From the NCBI RefSeq assembly GCF_012911935.1, contig NZ_JAAXLA010000001.1, positions 164,754-228,753 of the forward strand: DNA of 64,000 nucleotides, written 5' to 3'. Every line of letters begins with the position of its first letter. Position 1 is the first letter of the stretch. The notes beneath the pieces were generated by a model that was not told the DNA's origin, did not search any database, and was given only the letters and a program-made list of their open reading frames with translations. The stretch is from Pseudonocardia acidicola (GTDB lineage Bacteria; Actinomycetota; Actinomycetes; Mycobacteriales; Pseudonocardiaceae). Both the position numbers and the translations under genes were made by a program. Below are positions 26,194-35,733 of this stretch, one piece after another.

Positions 26194-27267
26194 GTGCGAG
26201 ACGTGATCAGCCCTGATGACGCCGCGGTGCCCGACGACGACCCGGACGGCGACTGGACCGCGCCCGGGGTCTACCGCTGCGCCCCGGGCGTCTACCGGAT
26301 TCCGCTGCCGCTGCCGAGCGACGGCCTGCGGGCGGTGAACGTCTACGCGGTGGCCGACGGCGCCGGCTGGACGTTGATCGACTCCGGCTGGGCGCTGTCC
26401 GAGGCGCGCGACCTGCTCGCCGGCGCGCTCGACCGGCTCGGCGCCGGGCTCGGCGACGTCCGGCGCTTCCTGGTCACCCACGTGCACCGCGACCACTACA
26501 CCCAGGCCGTGGTGCTGCGCCGCGAGTTCGGGTCCCGGGTGCTGCTGGGCCGCGCGGAGCAACCCGGGCTGGAGGAGATCAACTACCGGGACCACGACGC
26601 CGGCCGGGTGCACCGGGAACGGCTGCGGCGCGCCGGTGCGCATCGCCTGGCCGCGCAGTTGGAGGCGACCCCGCCACCCAAGGCCGACCCGTTGCTGTGG
26701 GAGATGCCCGACGAGTGGCTGGACGACCGCGCGGTCGTCACGGTGGGCGCCGCCGGTACCGAACGGCGGCTGCAGGCCATCGAGACGCCCGGGCACACCC
26801 GCGGGCATCTGGTGTTCGCCGATGCGGCGGGCGGGCTGCTGTTCGCCGGCGACCACGTGCTGCCCACCATCACCCCGTCCATCGGGTTCGAGCCGGCCCC
26901 GCCGGCCAGCCCGCTGGCGGACTTCCTGACCTCGCTGCGGCTGCTGCGCGGCATGCCTGACGCGGCCCTGCTGCCCGCGCACGGGCCGGTCGGCCGCCGG
27001 GTGCACGAGCGGGTCGACGAGCTGCTCGAGCACCACGGGCGGCGGCTCGACGCCACGCTGCACGCGGTGAAGGAGGGCCGGTCGACGGGCGCCGAGGTGG
27101 CGGCCGCGCTGCCGTGGACGCGCCGCGAGCGCACCCTCGACGAGCTCGACCCGTTCAACGCGATGCTGGCCACGCTGGAGACCTCGGCACACCTGGACGT
27201 GCTGGCCGAGCGCGGTCTGGTGGTCACGACGGAGGAGGACGGCGTCATCCACTATCACGCAGGGTGA
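26194..27267 (+). CDS. Metallo-beta-lactamase fold hydrolase
   Basis: A 357-aa MBL-fold protein. The metal motif is THVHRDHY at 95-102, with ETPGHTRGHL near 195-204 and FAGDHVLP near 216-223. A C-terminal helical and winged region (about 265-357; FNAMLATLETSAHLDVLAERG) is the kind found in LACTB2/RNase-Z-like and thioesterase-like members. The substrate is unknown. GTG 26194 is chosen; GTG 26203 is also possible. It follows the transglutaminase gene by two bases. Confidence 0.88.
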   Translation: MRDVISPDDAAVPDDDPDGDWTAPGVYRCAPGVYRIPLPLPSDGLRAVNVYAVADGAGWTLIDSGWALSEARDLLAGALDRLGAGLGDVRRFLVTHVHRDHYTQAVVLRREFGSRVLLGRAEQPGLEEINYRDHDAGRVHRERLRRAGAHRLAAQLEATPPPKADPLLWEMPDEWLDDRAVVTVGAAGTERRLQAIETPGHTRGHLVFADAAGGLLFAGDHVLPTITPSIGFEPAPPASPLADFLTSLRLLRGMPDAALLPAHGPVGRRVHERVDELLEHHGRRLDATLHAVKEGRSTGAEVAAALPWTRRERTLDELDPFNAMLATLETSAHLDVLAERGLVVTTEEDGVIHYHAG

Positions 27268-27331
27268 TGCCGGTTCACTCTGTGTCGGACCCGGCGCGGT
27301 CGGCCCTGAGGCCGGTCGTACCCTCCTGCGC

Positions 27332-27674
27332 ATGCAGCGGCCCGGATCCGTCCGGATCGAGGACAGCGCCGTCACCGGCGTGTTCACCGGGGCCGGCATC
27401 GGCGACGACGATTGGACCGCCGAACGGGTGGAGATCACCCGGGTGGCCGGTGACGGTGCCCGGCTCGGCTCGCGGGCCACGTTGCGCAACAGCTTGCTGC
27501 ACGATGTCGCGCCGCGGGCGGCGGAGCGGGCCGACGTCCTGCTCCTCATCGCTCCTCGCGGACGGCAACCGGTTCCGGCGCGGCGCCACGGCCGGCCCGG
27601 TGCAGGTTCCGGCCACGTCGTTGCTCGCCGACACCACCCTCGTCGACGGCGGAGCGGTCACCGGCCGCGGCTGA
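27332..27674 (+). pseudogene. Frameshifted fragment of a right-handed beta-helix-like protein
   Basis: From ATG 27332 one frame reads MQRPGSVRIEDSAVTGVFTG and RVAGDGARLGSRATLRNSLL, repeat strands of a beta-helix type. About base 27540 the reading moves to another frame (LLADGNRFRRGATAGPVQVP), ending in a stop at 27672-27674. The product would be short for such a protein, so it looks like a truncated and broken gene. The family assignment is tentative. The rest of the gap to 27895 shows nothing. Confidence 0.4.
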
Positions 27675-27894
27675 TCCGGCACCCGACGCATCGACGACAG
27701 GCGGTGCGCGACACGCCGTGGAGAGCACTCAGTGCTGGCTGTCTGCCGCCAAATGGGGCAGAGTGATCACCACGCAGCGACATCGACTCTCGTATCCCGG
27801 GCCCGGGACCCGGACAATCAGCAGTTCCACGGCAGCCCGACGCGGCGCGAGGACGTAGGGGAAGACGTTCCTCGTCTCGAAGCGGAGGTCTGCA

Positions 27895-28383
27895 GTGAGC
27901 ACACGTGGCGTGGTGTTCGTCCACTCGTCGCCGACTGCGGTCTGTCCGCATGTCGAGTGGGCGATCTCTGGCGTACTCGGAACCCGAGTCACGCTGCAAT
28001 GGACGCCGCAGCCGGCCGTTCCCGGTCAGTTGCGCGCGGAGTGCACCTGGTCGGGGCCACCCGGCAGCGGCGGTGCGCTGGCCGGCGCGCTGCGCGCCTG
28101 GCCGATGCTGCGCTTCGAGGTCACCGAGGAGCCGAGCCTGGGCGTCGACGGTGAACGCTTCTGTCACGCCCCGGGCCTGGGCCTGTGGAGCGGGCGGACG
28201 AGCGCCAACGGCGACATCGTGGTCGCCGAGGACCAGTTGCGTGCGCTGCTGGCCGGCGGGTCGCCCGGGCAGATCCCGGGGCGGATCAACGAGCTCCTCG
28301 GGTCGGCCTGGGATGCGGCGCTCGAGCCGTTCCGGCTGGCCGGGGACGGCGCGCCGGTCACGTGGCTGCACCAGGTCGGCTGA
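27895..28383 (+). CDS. DUF3145 protein
   Basis: A 162-aa protein conserved across actinobacteria as DUF3145, function unknown. Characteristic segments are STRGVVFVHSSPTAVCPHVEW at the N-terminus (the first 20 residues or so), then RFEVTEEPSLGVDGERFCH, and the C-terminal EPFRLAGDGAPVTWLHQVG. GTG 27895 follows a GGAGG site. It is monocistronic. Confidence 0.93.
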   Translation: MSTRGVVFVHSSPTAVCPHVEWAISGVLGTRVTLQWTPQPAVPGQLRAECTWSGPPGSGGALAGALRAWPMLRFEVTEEPSLGVDGERFCHAPGLGLWSGRTSANGDIVVAEDQLRALLAGGSPGQIPGRINELLGSAWDAALEPFRLAGDGAPVTWLHQVG

Positions 28384-28387
28384 CGCC

Positions 28388-28583
28388 CGTCGGTCTGGAG
28401 ACGCTGAGGCTCGCCGGATCCGACGACATCCTGCACGAGGTCGGCCGCGCGACCATCACCATCCGGCCGGAGGGCGGCGAGGCGGTCACGAACACCGCGA
28501 AGTACGTCGTCGTCTGGGAACGCCGGCCGGACGGGTCGTGGGCGTGGGCCGTCGACATCTGGAACGGGGAGCCCTCCGAGTGA
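28388..28583 (+). pseudogene. 3' remnant of a DUF4440/SnoaL-like (NTF2-fold) gene
   Basis: In frame with a stop at 28581-28583 the sequence reads DDILHEVGRATITIRPEGG and KYVVVWERRPDGSWAWAVD, the last strands of the DUF4440 fold (typically KYVVVWK..DG.WK...D.W). The N-terminal half is missing; upstream codons run into the DUF3145 gene. No start codon serves it. Confidence 0.55.
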
Positions 28584-28682
28584 GCTGAGCCGCGGCGAGC
28601 GCCGGCAGGCCGGGAGGATGATCACGACTCGGTCCCGGCGCGCTGCCGTGGGCGGGCCGCCGCGCTGGGGCAGACTGCCGGG

Positions 28683-29237
28683 GTGCGGACACGAGCGCGG
28701 GGGGCGCTGGCCTTGACCGTCACGCTCAGCGTGCTACTCGTGGCGGGCGGTGTCGCGGCGTGGTCGCTCGGCTACCGCAGCTTCGACGGCGTCGCGCCGG
28801 CCGGTGCGGCACCTGCGGTGCCGGCCCGGGGTGCCGGGTCCCCGGTGGCCGAACTGAGCGCCGACGCCCGCGCGCACCCCGCCGGGGAGGCCGTCCGGGC
28901 ACAGTTGCAGCGCTACTTCGACGCGATCAATGCCCATGACTACGCGGCCTGGACCACCACGGTGGTGCGGCAGCGCGTCGAGCAGCAGCCCCGCACGCAG
29001 TGGCTGGCAAGCCTCGACACCACGACCGACGGAACGATCCGGATCGACCGCGTCGTCGATCTCGACGGCGGCCGGGTGCTGGCCCTGGTCCGCTTCATCA
29101 GCACCCAGGACCTGTCCGACGCGCCGGCCGGCCTGCAGGCTGCTCGGATCTGCTGGCGCGGCGCACTGCCGATGAGCGGCAGCCCGCTGCGGCTGGAGGT
29201 CGGGAACGCAGGAAGCCTGCTCGGGGCGGCCTGCTAG
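28683..29237 (+). CDS. Membrane-anchored NTF2-like protein
   Basis: A 184-aa protein with an N-terminal signal anchor (LALTVTLSVLLVAGGVAAWS, about 9-28) and a C-terminal NTF2/SnoaL-like fold (RYFDAINAHDYAAWTTTV, near 78-96). Similar secreted proteins are common in actinobacteria, with no known function. GTG 28683 is the start. It is convergent with accD6. Confidence 0.75.
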   Translation: MRTRARGALALTVTLSVLLVAGGVAAWSLGYRSFDGVAPAGAAPAVPARGAGSPVAELSADARAHPAGEAVRAQLQRYFDAINAHDYAAWTTTVVRQRVEQQPRTQWLASLDTTTDGTIRIDRVVDLDGGRVLALVRFISTQDLSDAPAGLQAARICWRGALPMSGSPLRLEVGNAGSLLGAAC

Positions 29238-29259
29238 CCAGCCCGCACGACGGAGTCGG

Positions 29260-30711
29260 CTACAGCGGAATGTTCCCGTGAGCGCCACGCCCCGCCGGGG
29301 CGGCGGCGAGCGCCTCGAGCAGCCGCAGCCGGGTCTGCGCCGGATCGATCACCTCGTCGACGACCCCGATCGCCAGCGCCCGGTTCACCCCACCGGCGAG
29401 TCGCTCGTGCTCCTCGGCGAGCCGGGTGTGCAGTGCGTCGCGTTCCTCCTCGGGCGCCGCGGCCAGCGCGCGCCGGTGCAGGATGCCGACCGCGGCCTTC
29501 GCACCCATCACGGCGACCTCGGCGTCCGGCCAGGCGAACACCGCCGTGGCGCCGAGCGCGCGCGAGTTCATCGCGATGTAGGCCCCGCCGAACGCCTTGC
29601 GGGTCACCAGCGTCACCCGCGGCACCACGGCCTCGGCGAACGCGTGCAGCAGCTTCGCCCCGCGGCGCACCACGCCGTCCCACTCCTGGCCGACACCGGG
29701 CAGGTAGCCCGGGACGTCGACCAGGACCAGCAGTGGGACGCCGAACGCGTCGCAGAGCCGCACGAACCGGGACGCCTTCTCCGCCGACGGCGAGTCCAGG
29801 CAGCCGCCGAGCCGGAGCGGGTTGTTCGCGATCACGCCGATCGAGCGACCCCCCAGGCGCCCGAAGCCGATCACGATGTTGGGTGCCCACTTGGGCTGCA
29901 GTTCGGTGAAGGCCGTACCCCCGGGGGCGTCGGGATCGTCGTCGAGGACCCCGCGCACCAGGGGGCGCACGTCGTACGCACGCTGCTTGCGCTCGGGCAG
30001 CATCGCGCGCAGGTCGACCGGGGTGGCGACCGCGCGGGTGTCGAACATCCCCGGCCGGGCGAAGATCCCGGTGAGCCGGCGGGCGTGGGCCAGCGCATCG
30101 GCTTCGGACTCGGCCACCACGTGCACCACGCCCGAGCGCTTGCCGTGTGCCGACGGACCGCCCAGCGACTCCTGGTCGATCTGCTCGCCGGTCACGCTGC
30201 GCACCACGTCCGGCCCGGTCACGAACACCCGGCCGTCCGGCGCCATGATCACCACATCGGTGAGTGCCGGGCCGTACGCCGCGCCGCCGGCGGCCGCCCC
30301 GAGCACCACCGACAACTGCGGGACCCGACCCGAGGCCCGCACCATCGCCGCGAACACCTGCCCGACCGCGTCGAGCGCCTCGACGCCCTCGGCCAGCCGG
30401 GCCCCACCGGAGTGCCACAGCCCGATCACCGGGACCCGCAGCCGGACCGCCGTCTCGATCGCCCCGACGATGTGCCGGCAGCCGTCCGACCCCATCGCGC
30501 CGCCCATGACCGTCGCGTCCGTGCAGAACGCGACCACCTTCGCCCCGTCTATGCGGCCGTGCGCGGCGAGCACCCCGGAGGAGTCCTGCGGCCGCATCGG
30601 GGTGAGGGTGCCGTCGTCGAACAGGGCCTCGAGCCGGGCCAGCGGATCACGCGGGTCGCGCGGCCGCTCCTGAGCGACGACGGGATCGGGATGGGCGGCC
30701 AGGGCGGTCAT
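29260..30711 (-). CDS. accD6: Acyl-CoA carboxylase beta subunit AccD6-like
   Basis: A 483-aa carboxyltransferase subunit that should, with a biotinylated alpha subunit encoded elsewhere, make malonyl-CoA for the FAS-II genes upstream. It has both crotonase-like halves: GAMGSDGCRHIVGAIE and HSGGARLAEGVEALD in the first, VDVPGYLPGVGQEWDGV and TRKAFGGAYIAMNSR in the second. ATG 30711 follows CAGGAG, 56 bases after fabF. Mycobacterial FAS-II operons also end in accD6. Confidence 0.92.
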   Translation of the reverse strand: MTALAAHPDPVVAQERPRDPRDPLARLEALFDDGTLTPMRPQDSSGVLAAHGRIDGAKVVAFCTDATVMGGAMGSDGCRHIVGAIETAVRLRVPVIGLWHSGGARLAEGVEALDAVGQVFAAMVRASGRVPQLSVVLGAAAGGAAYGPALTDVVIMAPDGRVFVTGPDVVRSVTGEQIDQESLGGPSAHGKRSGVVHVVAESEADALAHARRLTGIFARPGMFDTRAVATPVDLRAMLPERKQRAYDVRPLVRGVLDDDPDAPGGTAFTELQPKWAPNIVIGFGRLGGRSIGVIANNPLRLGGCLDSPSAEKASRFVRLCDAFGVPLLVLVDVPGYLPGVGQEWDGVVRRGAKLLHAFAEAVVPRVTLVTRKAFGGAYIAMNSRALGATAVFAWPDAEVAVMGAKAAVGILHRRALAAAPEEERDALHTRLAEEHERLAGGVNRALAIGVVDEVIDPAQTRLRLLEALAAAPAGRGAHGNIPL

Positions 30712-30767
30712 CCGAACTCCTGGTGACTGGAAGGTGTTCTTCTCGCAGGTGGCCCGGACCTCGCGGA

Positions 30768-31994
30768 TCAGGCCTTGGTGAAGGCCAGGGCGACGTTGTG
30801 CCCGCCGAAGCCGAACGAGTCGTTCACCGCGGCGGTCAGGTCGACCTTGCGCGGCTCCCCGGTGACGACGTCGAGCTGGACGCCGGGATCGAGCTCGTCG
30901 ATGTTCAGCGACGCCGGGATGACCCCGTCGCGGACCGAGAGCATGGCGATGATCCCCTCGACCGCACCCGCGGCACCGACCAGGTGACCCAGCGCCGACT
31001 TCGGTGCGGTCAGCACCGGGTGGTCGCCGAGGGCCTTGCGGACCGCCACCGTCTCGCCCACGTCGCCGGCCACCGTCGAGGTGGCGTGGCAGTTCACGTG
31101 CCCCACGTCGGACGGCTCGAGTCCGGCTGTGCGGACCGCGGCCGAGATGGCACGTGCCTGCCCCGAGCCCTCCGGGTCCGGGCCGGTGATGTGGTAGGCG
31201 TCCGAGGTGATGCCGATGCCGGCGAGCTTGCCGTGCACCGTCGCCCCGCGGGCGGCGGCGAACTCGGCGCGCTCGAGCACCATGATCCCGGAGCCCTCCC
31301 CGAGCACGAAGCCGTCGCGGGCGACGTCGAAGGGCCGCGAGGCCTTCTCCGGCTCGTCGTTGCGCTGGCTCAGCGTCCGGGCCTGCACGAAGCCGGCCAC
31401 GGTGATCCCGGTGATGCACGCCTCTGCGCCACCGGCCACCACCACGTCGACCTCACCGGCGCGCAGCAGCCGCCAGGCCCAGGCCAGCGCCTCGGCTCCG
31501 GATGCGCAGGCCGACGCCGGAGCGTGCACCCCGCCGCGCGCCCCGAGCTCGAGGCTGACCATCGCGGCCGGGCCGTTGGGCATGAGCATCGGGACGGTCA
31601 GCGGGGAGACCTTGCGCAGGCCGTCGTTCTCCAGCAGGTCGTCCTGGTTGAGCAGCGTGACGGCGCCGCCGATCCCGGTGCCGATGACCACCGCGAGCCG
31701 CTCCGGCTCGACCTCGGGGGCACCGGCGTGCTGCCAGGCCTCCCGGGCGGCGATCACCGCGACCTGCTCGCAGCGGTCCATCCGGCGGGCCTGCACGCGC
31801 GGCAGCACCTCGGACGGGTCGACGGCGAGCTGCGCGGAGATCTTGACCGGCAGGTCGTGCTTGGCCACCCAGTCGCCCTGGGTCAGGCCGATCCCGGACT
31901 TCCCGGCGAGCAGGGCGTCCCAGGTCGACGCGGCGTCCCCGCCCAGCGGGGTCGTCGCGCCGTACCCGGTGACGACGACGTCAGGTGCCGTCAC
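30768..31994 (-). CDS. fabF: Beta-ketoacyl-ACP synthase II (FabF/KasA-like)
   Basis: Elongates acyl-ACP by condensation with malonyl-ACP. The 408-aa protein has the Cys-His-His triad: Cys163 (PASACASGAEA), His303 (VNCHATST) and His337 (KSALGHLVGAAG), with Lys332. The GTG start overlaps the acpP stop as GTGA, so translation is coupled. There is one such gene here, against two (kasA, kasB) in mycobacteria. Confidence 0.95.
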   Translation of the reverse strand: MTAPDVVVTGYGATTPLGGDAASTWDALLAGKSGIGLTQGDWVAKHDLPVKISAQLAVDPSEVLPRVQARRMDRCEQVAVIAAREAWQHAGAPEVEPERLAVVIGTGIGGAVTLLNQDDLLENDGLRKVSPLTVPMLMPNGPAAMVSLELGARGGVHAPASACASGAEALAWAWRLLRAGEVDVVVAGGAEACITGITVAGFVQARTLSQRNDEPEKASRPFDVARDGFVLGEGSGIMVLERAEFAAARGATVHGKLAGIGITSDAYHITGPDPEGSGQARAISAAVRTAGLEPSDVGHVNCHATSTVAGDVGETVAVRKALGDHPVLTAPKSALGHLVGAAGAVEGIIAMLSVRDGVIPASLNIDELDPGVQLDVVTGEPRKVDLTAAVNDSFGFGGHNVALAFTKA

Positions 31995-32233
31995 TGGTTC
32001 TTCGCGATGTAGTCCACCGCGTCGCCCACCGTCTTGAGCTCGGCGAGCTGGTCGTCGGGGATCTTCACACCGAACCGATCCTCGGCCTGCACAGCGATCT
32101 CGACCATGGACAGCGAGTCGATGTCCAGGTCGTCGACGAACGACTTCTCGGTGGTCACGTCGGCCGTGTCGATGCCGGCGACCTCCTCGACGATCTCGGC
32201 GAGGCCGCTGAGGATCTCGGTGTTGTCAGCCAC
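31991..32233 (-). CDS. acpP: Acyl carrier protein
   Basis: An 80-aa acidic four-helix protein. The phosphopantetheine attachment serine is Ser40 in DLDIDSLSMVEI. It carries the growing acyl chain for the enzymes encoded around it. It lacks the long C-terminal tail of mycobacterial AcpM and is of normal length for AcpP. It lies 36 bases after fabH. Confidence 0.95.
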   Translation of the reverse strand: MADNTEILSGLAEIVEEVAGIDTADVTTEKSFVDDLDIDSLSMVEIAVQAEDRFGVKIPDDQLAELKTVGDAVDYIAKNQ

Positions 32234-32269
32234 GGTGTTCTCCTTCTGGTGGGAAATCTCAGGTCTCGG

Positions 32270-33259
32270 TCAGGGACAGACGACGACCTGTCCCGCGTAG
32301 GACAGGCCTGCGCCGAAGCCTACGAGTAGGACGTTCTCGCCGGTGCGCACCCGGCCCTCGGCGCGCATGTGATCCAGTGCGAGCGGGATCGAGGCCGAGG
32401 ACGTGTTACCGGAGTGCACGATGTCGTCGGCCACCCGCATGTCCTCGCGCGCGCCCTTGGCCCGTAGCCGCTTGGCGACCGCCTCGACGATGCGCAGGTT
32501 GGCCTGGTGCGGGACGAGCACGTCGATGTCGGCCGGAGTGAGGCCGGCGAGCTCGACCGCGCGCAGCGCCACCGGGGCGATCTTCGTGGTGGCCCAGCGG
32601 AAGACCGCCTGACCCTCCTGGTAGAGCTTGTTCGTCTCGCTCCGGATCTCGATGGCGGATGCGAGATCTCCGGCGCTGCCCCAGGCGACCGGGCCGATGC
32701 CGACCTGCTCCTCGCCCGCAGCGGCGCCGACCACGGCGGCGCCCGCGCCGTCGGCGAAGATGATGCAGGTCGAGCGGTCGTCCCAGTCGATCCAGTCCGA
32801 CAGCTTCTCGGCTCCGATGACCAGCACGTTCTGTGCCGAGCCGGCCCGGATCAGGTCGGAGGCGGTGCCGAGGGCGTAGCAGAACCCGGCGCACGCGGCG
32901 TTGAGGTCGAACGCGCCCGGCGCGGTGATGCCGACCCGCTCGGCGGTCTGCGCGGCGGCGTTGGGGATCGAGTTGGGCATCGTGCAGGTCGCGACGATGA
33001 CGGTGTCCACGTCGGACCCGGTGAGTCCGGCGTCCTTGAGCGCCCGGGCCCCGGCCTCGGACGCCATGTCGACCAGGCTCAGGCCGGGCTCGGCGATGCG
33101 GCGCTCGGCGATTCCGACCCGCTCGCGGATCCACTGGTCGTTGGTGTCGACGCGCTGGGCCAGGTCGTCGTTGGTGACGACCTTCTCCGGCTGGAAGCTG
33201 CCGATGCCGAGAATGCGGGCGCCGGGGGCGCTCGGGGGGAGACGGAAGCCGCCACTCAT
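32270..33259 (-). CDS. fabH: Beta-ketoacyl-ACP synthase III FabH
   Basis: Starts fatty-acid synthesis by condensing an acyl-CoA primer with malonyl-ACP. The 329-aa protein has Cys123 (LNAACAGFCYAL), His251 (VPHQANLR) and Asn285 (VHSGNTSSAS), the complete triad. The start overlaps the fabD stop as ATGA. A fabH between fabD and acpP is the Streptomyces order; mycobacteria keep it elsewhere. Confidence 0.95.
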   Translation of the reverse strand: MSGGFRLPPSAPGARILGIGSFQPEKVVTNDDLAQRVDTNDQWIRERVGIAERRIAEPGLSLVDMASEAGARALKDAGLTGSDVDTVIVATCTMPNSIPNAAAQTAERVGITAPGAFDLNAACAGFCYALGTASDLIRAGSAQNVLVIGAEKLSDWIDWDDRSTCIIFADGAGAAVVGAAAGEEQVGIGPVAWGSAGDLASAIEIRSETNKLYQEGQAVFRWATTKIAPVALRAVELAGLTPADIDVLVPHQANLRIVEAVAKRLRAKGAREDMRVADDIVHSGNTSSASIPLALDHMRAEGRVRTGENVLLVGFGAGLSYAGQVVVCP

Positions 33260-34197
33260 CGCTGGTCCTCCGATCGGCCGGCGTGTTCGGCGATGAGCTC
33301 GACGGCGGCGTCGAGCTCATCGGGGGTCTTGAGGGCCAGTGTCGCGGTACCCTTCAGCTCGCGCTTGACCAGCCCCACCAGCGTGCCGGCCGGCGGCAGC
33401 TCGATCACCGCGGTCACCCCCAGTTCGCGCAACGTCGCCATGCACTTGTCCCACCGGACCGGGCGGGTCACCTGTGCCACCAGCCGGCCGAGCGCATCGG
33501 CGCCGGTCGTGACGACCGCACCCTCGGCGTTCGAGAGCAGGGGCCGCCCGGGGTCGGCCGGATCCACCGACGCGGCGTGCGTGCGCAGCGCTTCCTCGGC
33601 CGGCGCCATGAACCGGGTGTGGAACGCCCCCGCCACCGGCAGCCCGATCACCCGGGCCCGCTCCGGCGGGTTCTCGGCCAGTGCGGCGAGCGCCCCGGTC
33701 GGACCGGCGGCCACGATCTGCCCGGCGCCGTTGCGGTTGGCCGGGTCGAGCCCCAGCTCGGCCAGCCGTGCGACGACCTCCTCGGGCTTGCCGCCGAGCA
33801 CCGCACTCATTCCGGTGGGTTCCAGCGCGCAGGCGGCGGCCATCTCGCGGCCGCGGACCGCGGCGAGGGCGACGGCGGCGTCGGCGGAGAGGACCCCGGC
33901 GACGGCGGCCGCGGCGAGCTCCCCGACGGAGTGCCCCGCGGTCGGCGCCGACGCCGGCAGTTCGATCTTGGCAGCGAGCCGCCGCGCGGCCAGCAGCGCG
34001 GTGGCGACGACCAGCGGCTGAGTCACCGCGGTGTCCTTGATCTCGTCGGCGTCGGCGGTGGTCCCGAGCCGTCGCAGATCCAGTCCGGTGGCGTCGGACC
34101 AGGCGTCGAGCATGCGCTCAGCGGCGGGATCGTCCAACCAGGGGGAGAGCATGCCCGGGGTCTGCGAACCCTGCCCGGGCGCGAGCAACGCGATCAC
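33256..34197 (-). CDS. fabD: Malonyl-CoA:ACP transacylase FabD
   Basis: Loads malonate onto ACP. The 313-aa protein has LLAPGQGSQTPG at its N-terminus, the active-site Ser near 90 in AGHSVGELAAAAV, the Arg/His region and AGAFHTRFM. GTG 34197 (VIALLAPGQGS) is chosen by comparison with relatives; TTG 34209 is an alternative, and neither has a clear binding site. First gene of the FAS-II operon, about 170 bases after fasR. Confidence 0.94.
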   Translation of the reverse strand: MIALLAPGQGSQTPGMLSPWLDDPAAERMLDAWSDATGLDLRRLGTTADADEIKDTAVTQPLVVATALLAARRLAAKIELPASAPTAGHSVGELAAAAVAGVLSADAAVALAAVRGREMAAACALEPTGMSAVLGGKPEEVVARLAELGLDPANRNGAGQIVAAGPTGALAALAENPPERARVIGLPVAGAFHTRFMAPAEEALRTHAASVDPADPGRPLLSNAEGAVVTTGADALGRLVAQVTRPVRWDKCMATLRELGVTAVIELPPAGTLVGLVKRELKGTATLALKTPDELDAAVELIAEHAGRSEDQR

Positions 34198-34369
34198 ATC
34201 GGGGAGCAAACACTGCCGCGGGCGCGAAGTGGGATACCGCCACGCACGAACTCGGCCATGTGCCTTTGGAGGTTTCCCACAAGAACCTGGGGCCGGGCTG
34301 CGCTCCGAGCAGGCGATGGCGGGATGTCTTTGTAGGGTCGAGCAGGTATCGACGAGGCTTCGCCGCAGC

Positions 34370-35644
34370 TCAGAGCGTTTCGGCGGGTGTGTCGGGGCGG
34401 GCTGCAGCGGCGAGCCGGCCGGCCATGAGCGCCGTCCGCAGCACGAGCGCGTCGCGCGGATCGGTCGGCGTGCGGCCGGTGAGTTCGCTCACGCGCCGCA
34501 GTCGGTACCGCACGGTGTTGGGGTGCACGAACAGGGCGCGCGCACACGCCTCCAGCGCGCTGCCGCCCTCCAGATAGGCCGCGAGCGTCCGCAGCAGCTC
34601 GCCGCCGGCGGCGGCGAGCGGCGCAACGACACCCTCCACGAGCTGCCGGTGTGCCTCCGGGTCGCCCGACATCGCCCGCTCGGGCAGCAGGTCCTCCGCG
34701 GCGACCGGGCGCGGTGCCTCGGGCCAGCCGGGGGCGGCCCGCAGCCCGGCGAGCGCGTCGCGCGCGCTCGCGTGCGCCGAGGCCAGGTTCGCGGTCACCG
34801 GGCCGACGACGACCGGTCCGGGCCCGAAGTCGTCGACGAGCCGTCCGATCGGGTGTGGATCGTGGTCGGCGGGCGGATCGGTGCGGGTGCGGTCCGGGCG
34901 TTGCTCCGACAGCAGCACCACCAGCCGGCTGCCCTGTACCCCGACGAGCACCGAGCGGCCGATCCGGACGGCGTGCCGGCGCAGCTCGCCCAGTTGCTCG
35001 GGCGGGTTGTCCACCGGCGGGCTGCCCACCAGCACCCGCACCGCGGCGGCCGGATCCCAGCCCAGGGCGGCGGCCCGGGAGACCAGGGCGTCGTCGGCGT
35101 CGCCGCGCACCACCCCGTCGACCACCAGGGCCTCCAGCCGGGCGTCCCACGCGCCGCGGGCCTCGGCAGCGCCGGCGTAGACCGTGGCGGCGGCGAAGGC
35201 GATCTCGCGGCCGAACCGCAGCACCGCCTCGGCGAGCACCCGGTGTTCGGCCTCGTCGGCGGCCAGCGGCGGCAGCCGCTGCTCGAAGACGTCGGTGGCG
35301 ATGCGGACCAGCTCCACGGTCTGGCGCAGGCTGAGCCGGCGCGCCAGATCGCGCGGGGCGATGCGGAACGCCTCGGCGGTGAGCCGGATCGTCTCCGCGG
35401 GCTCGGCCAGCCAGGCGACGAAGTTGCTGACCCCGGTCTGGGTCACCAGCAGCACTCCGGCGCGCTGGTCGGCCGAGAGCCGGTCGAACCAGGGCTGGCG
35501 TTCCTCCATCGCGGCCAGGCACGCGCTGGCCAGTCCGCCGGCGGCCAGCTCGAGGCGGCGCAACGTCGCCGGCGACACCGGGCGGACCTGGCCCGGGCCG
35601 GCCGCGGGCGCGCGGACCTCTGCTGGGGTCACGTCCGGCAGCAT
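34370..35644 (-). CDS. fasR: PucR-type transcriptional regulator FasR
   Basis: A 424-aa PucR-family regulator with an N-terminal ligand-sensing region and a C-terminal HTH near 370-410 (ARALFVHPNTVRYRLRRVSE, TGRTPTDPRDA). In Streptomyces and mycobacteria the gene beside fabD is FasR, an activator of the fabD operon that responds to acyl-CoAs. Its place and orientation just upstream of fabD indicate the same role. ATG 35644 (MLPDVTPAEV) is chosen; no strong binding site is visible. Confidence 0.88.
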   Translation of the reverse strand: MLPDVTPAEVRAPAAGPGQVRPVSPATLRRLELAAGGLASACLAAMEERQPWFDRLSADQRAGVLLVTQTGVSNFVAWLAEPAETIRLTAEAFRIAPRDLARRLSLRQTVELVRIATDVFEQRLPPLAADEAEHRVLAEAVLRFGREIAFAAATVYAGAAEARGAWDARLEALVVDGVVRGDADDALVSRAAALGWDPAAAVRVLVGSPPVDNPPEQLGELRRHAVRIGRSVLVGVQGSRLVVLLSEQRPDRTRTDPPADHDPHPIGRLVDDFGPGPVVVGPVTANLASAHASARDALAGLRAAPGWPEAPRPVAAEDLLPERAMSGDPEAHRQLVEGVVAPLAAAGGELLRTLAAYLEGGSALEACARALFVHPNTVRYRLRRVSELTGRTPTDPRDALVLRTALMAGRLAAAARPDTPAETL

Positions 35645-35733
35645 GGCACGCGCGCCGGGACGGGCGGGAACATCCGGTCGCCCGATGTGGTTGCGAAGAC
35701 AATGAACGCGGCCCACGGACGAAAGGCCACCCG

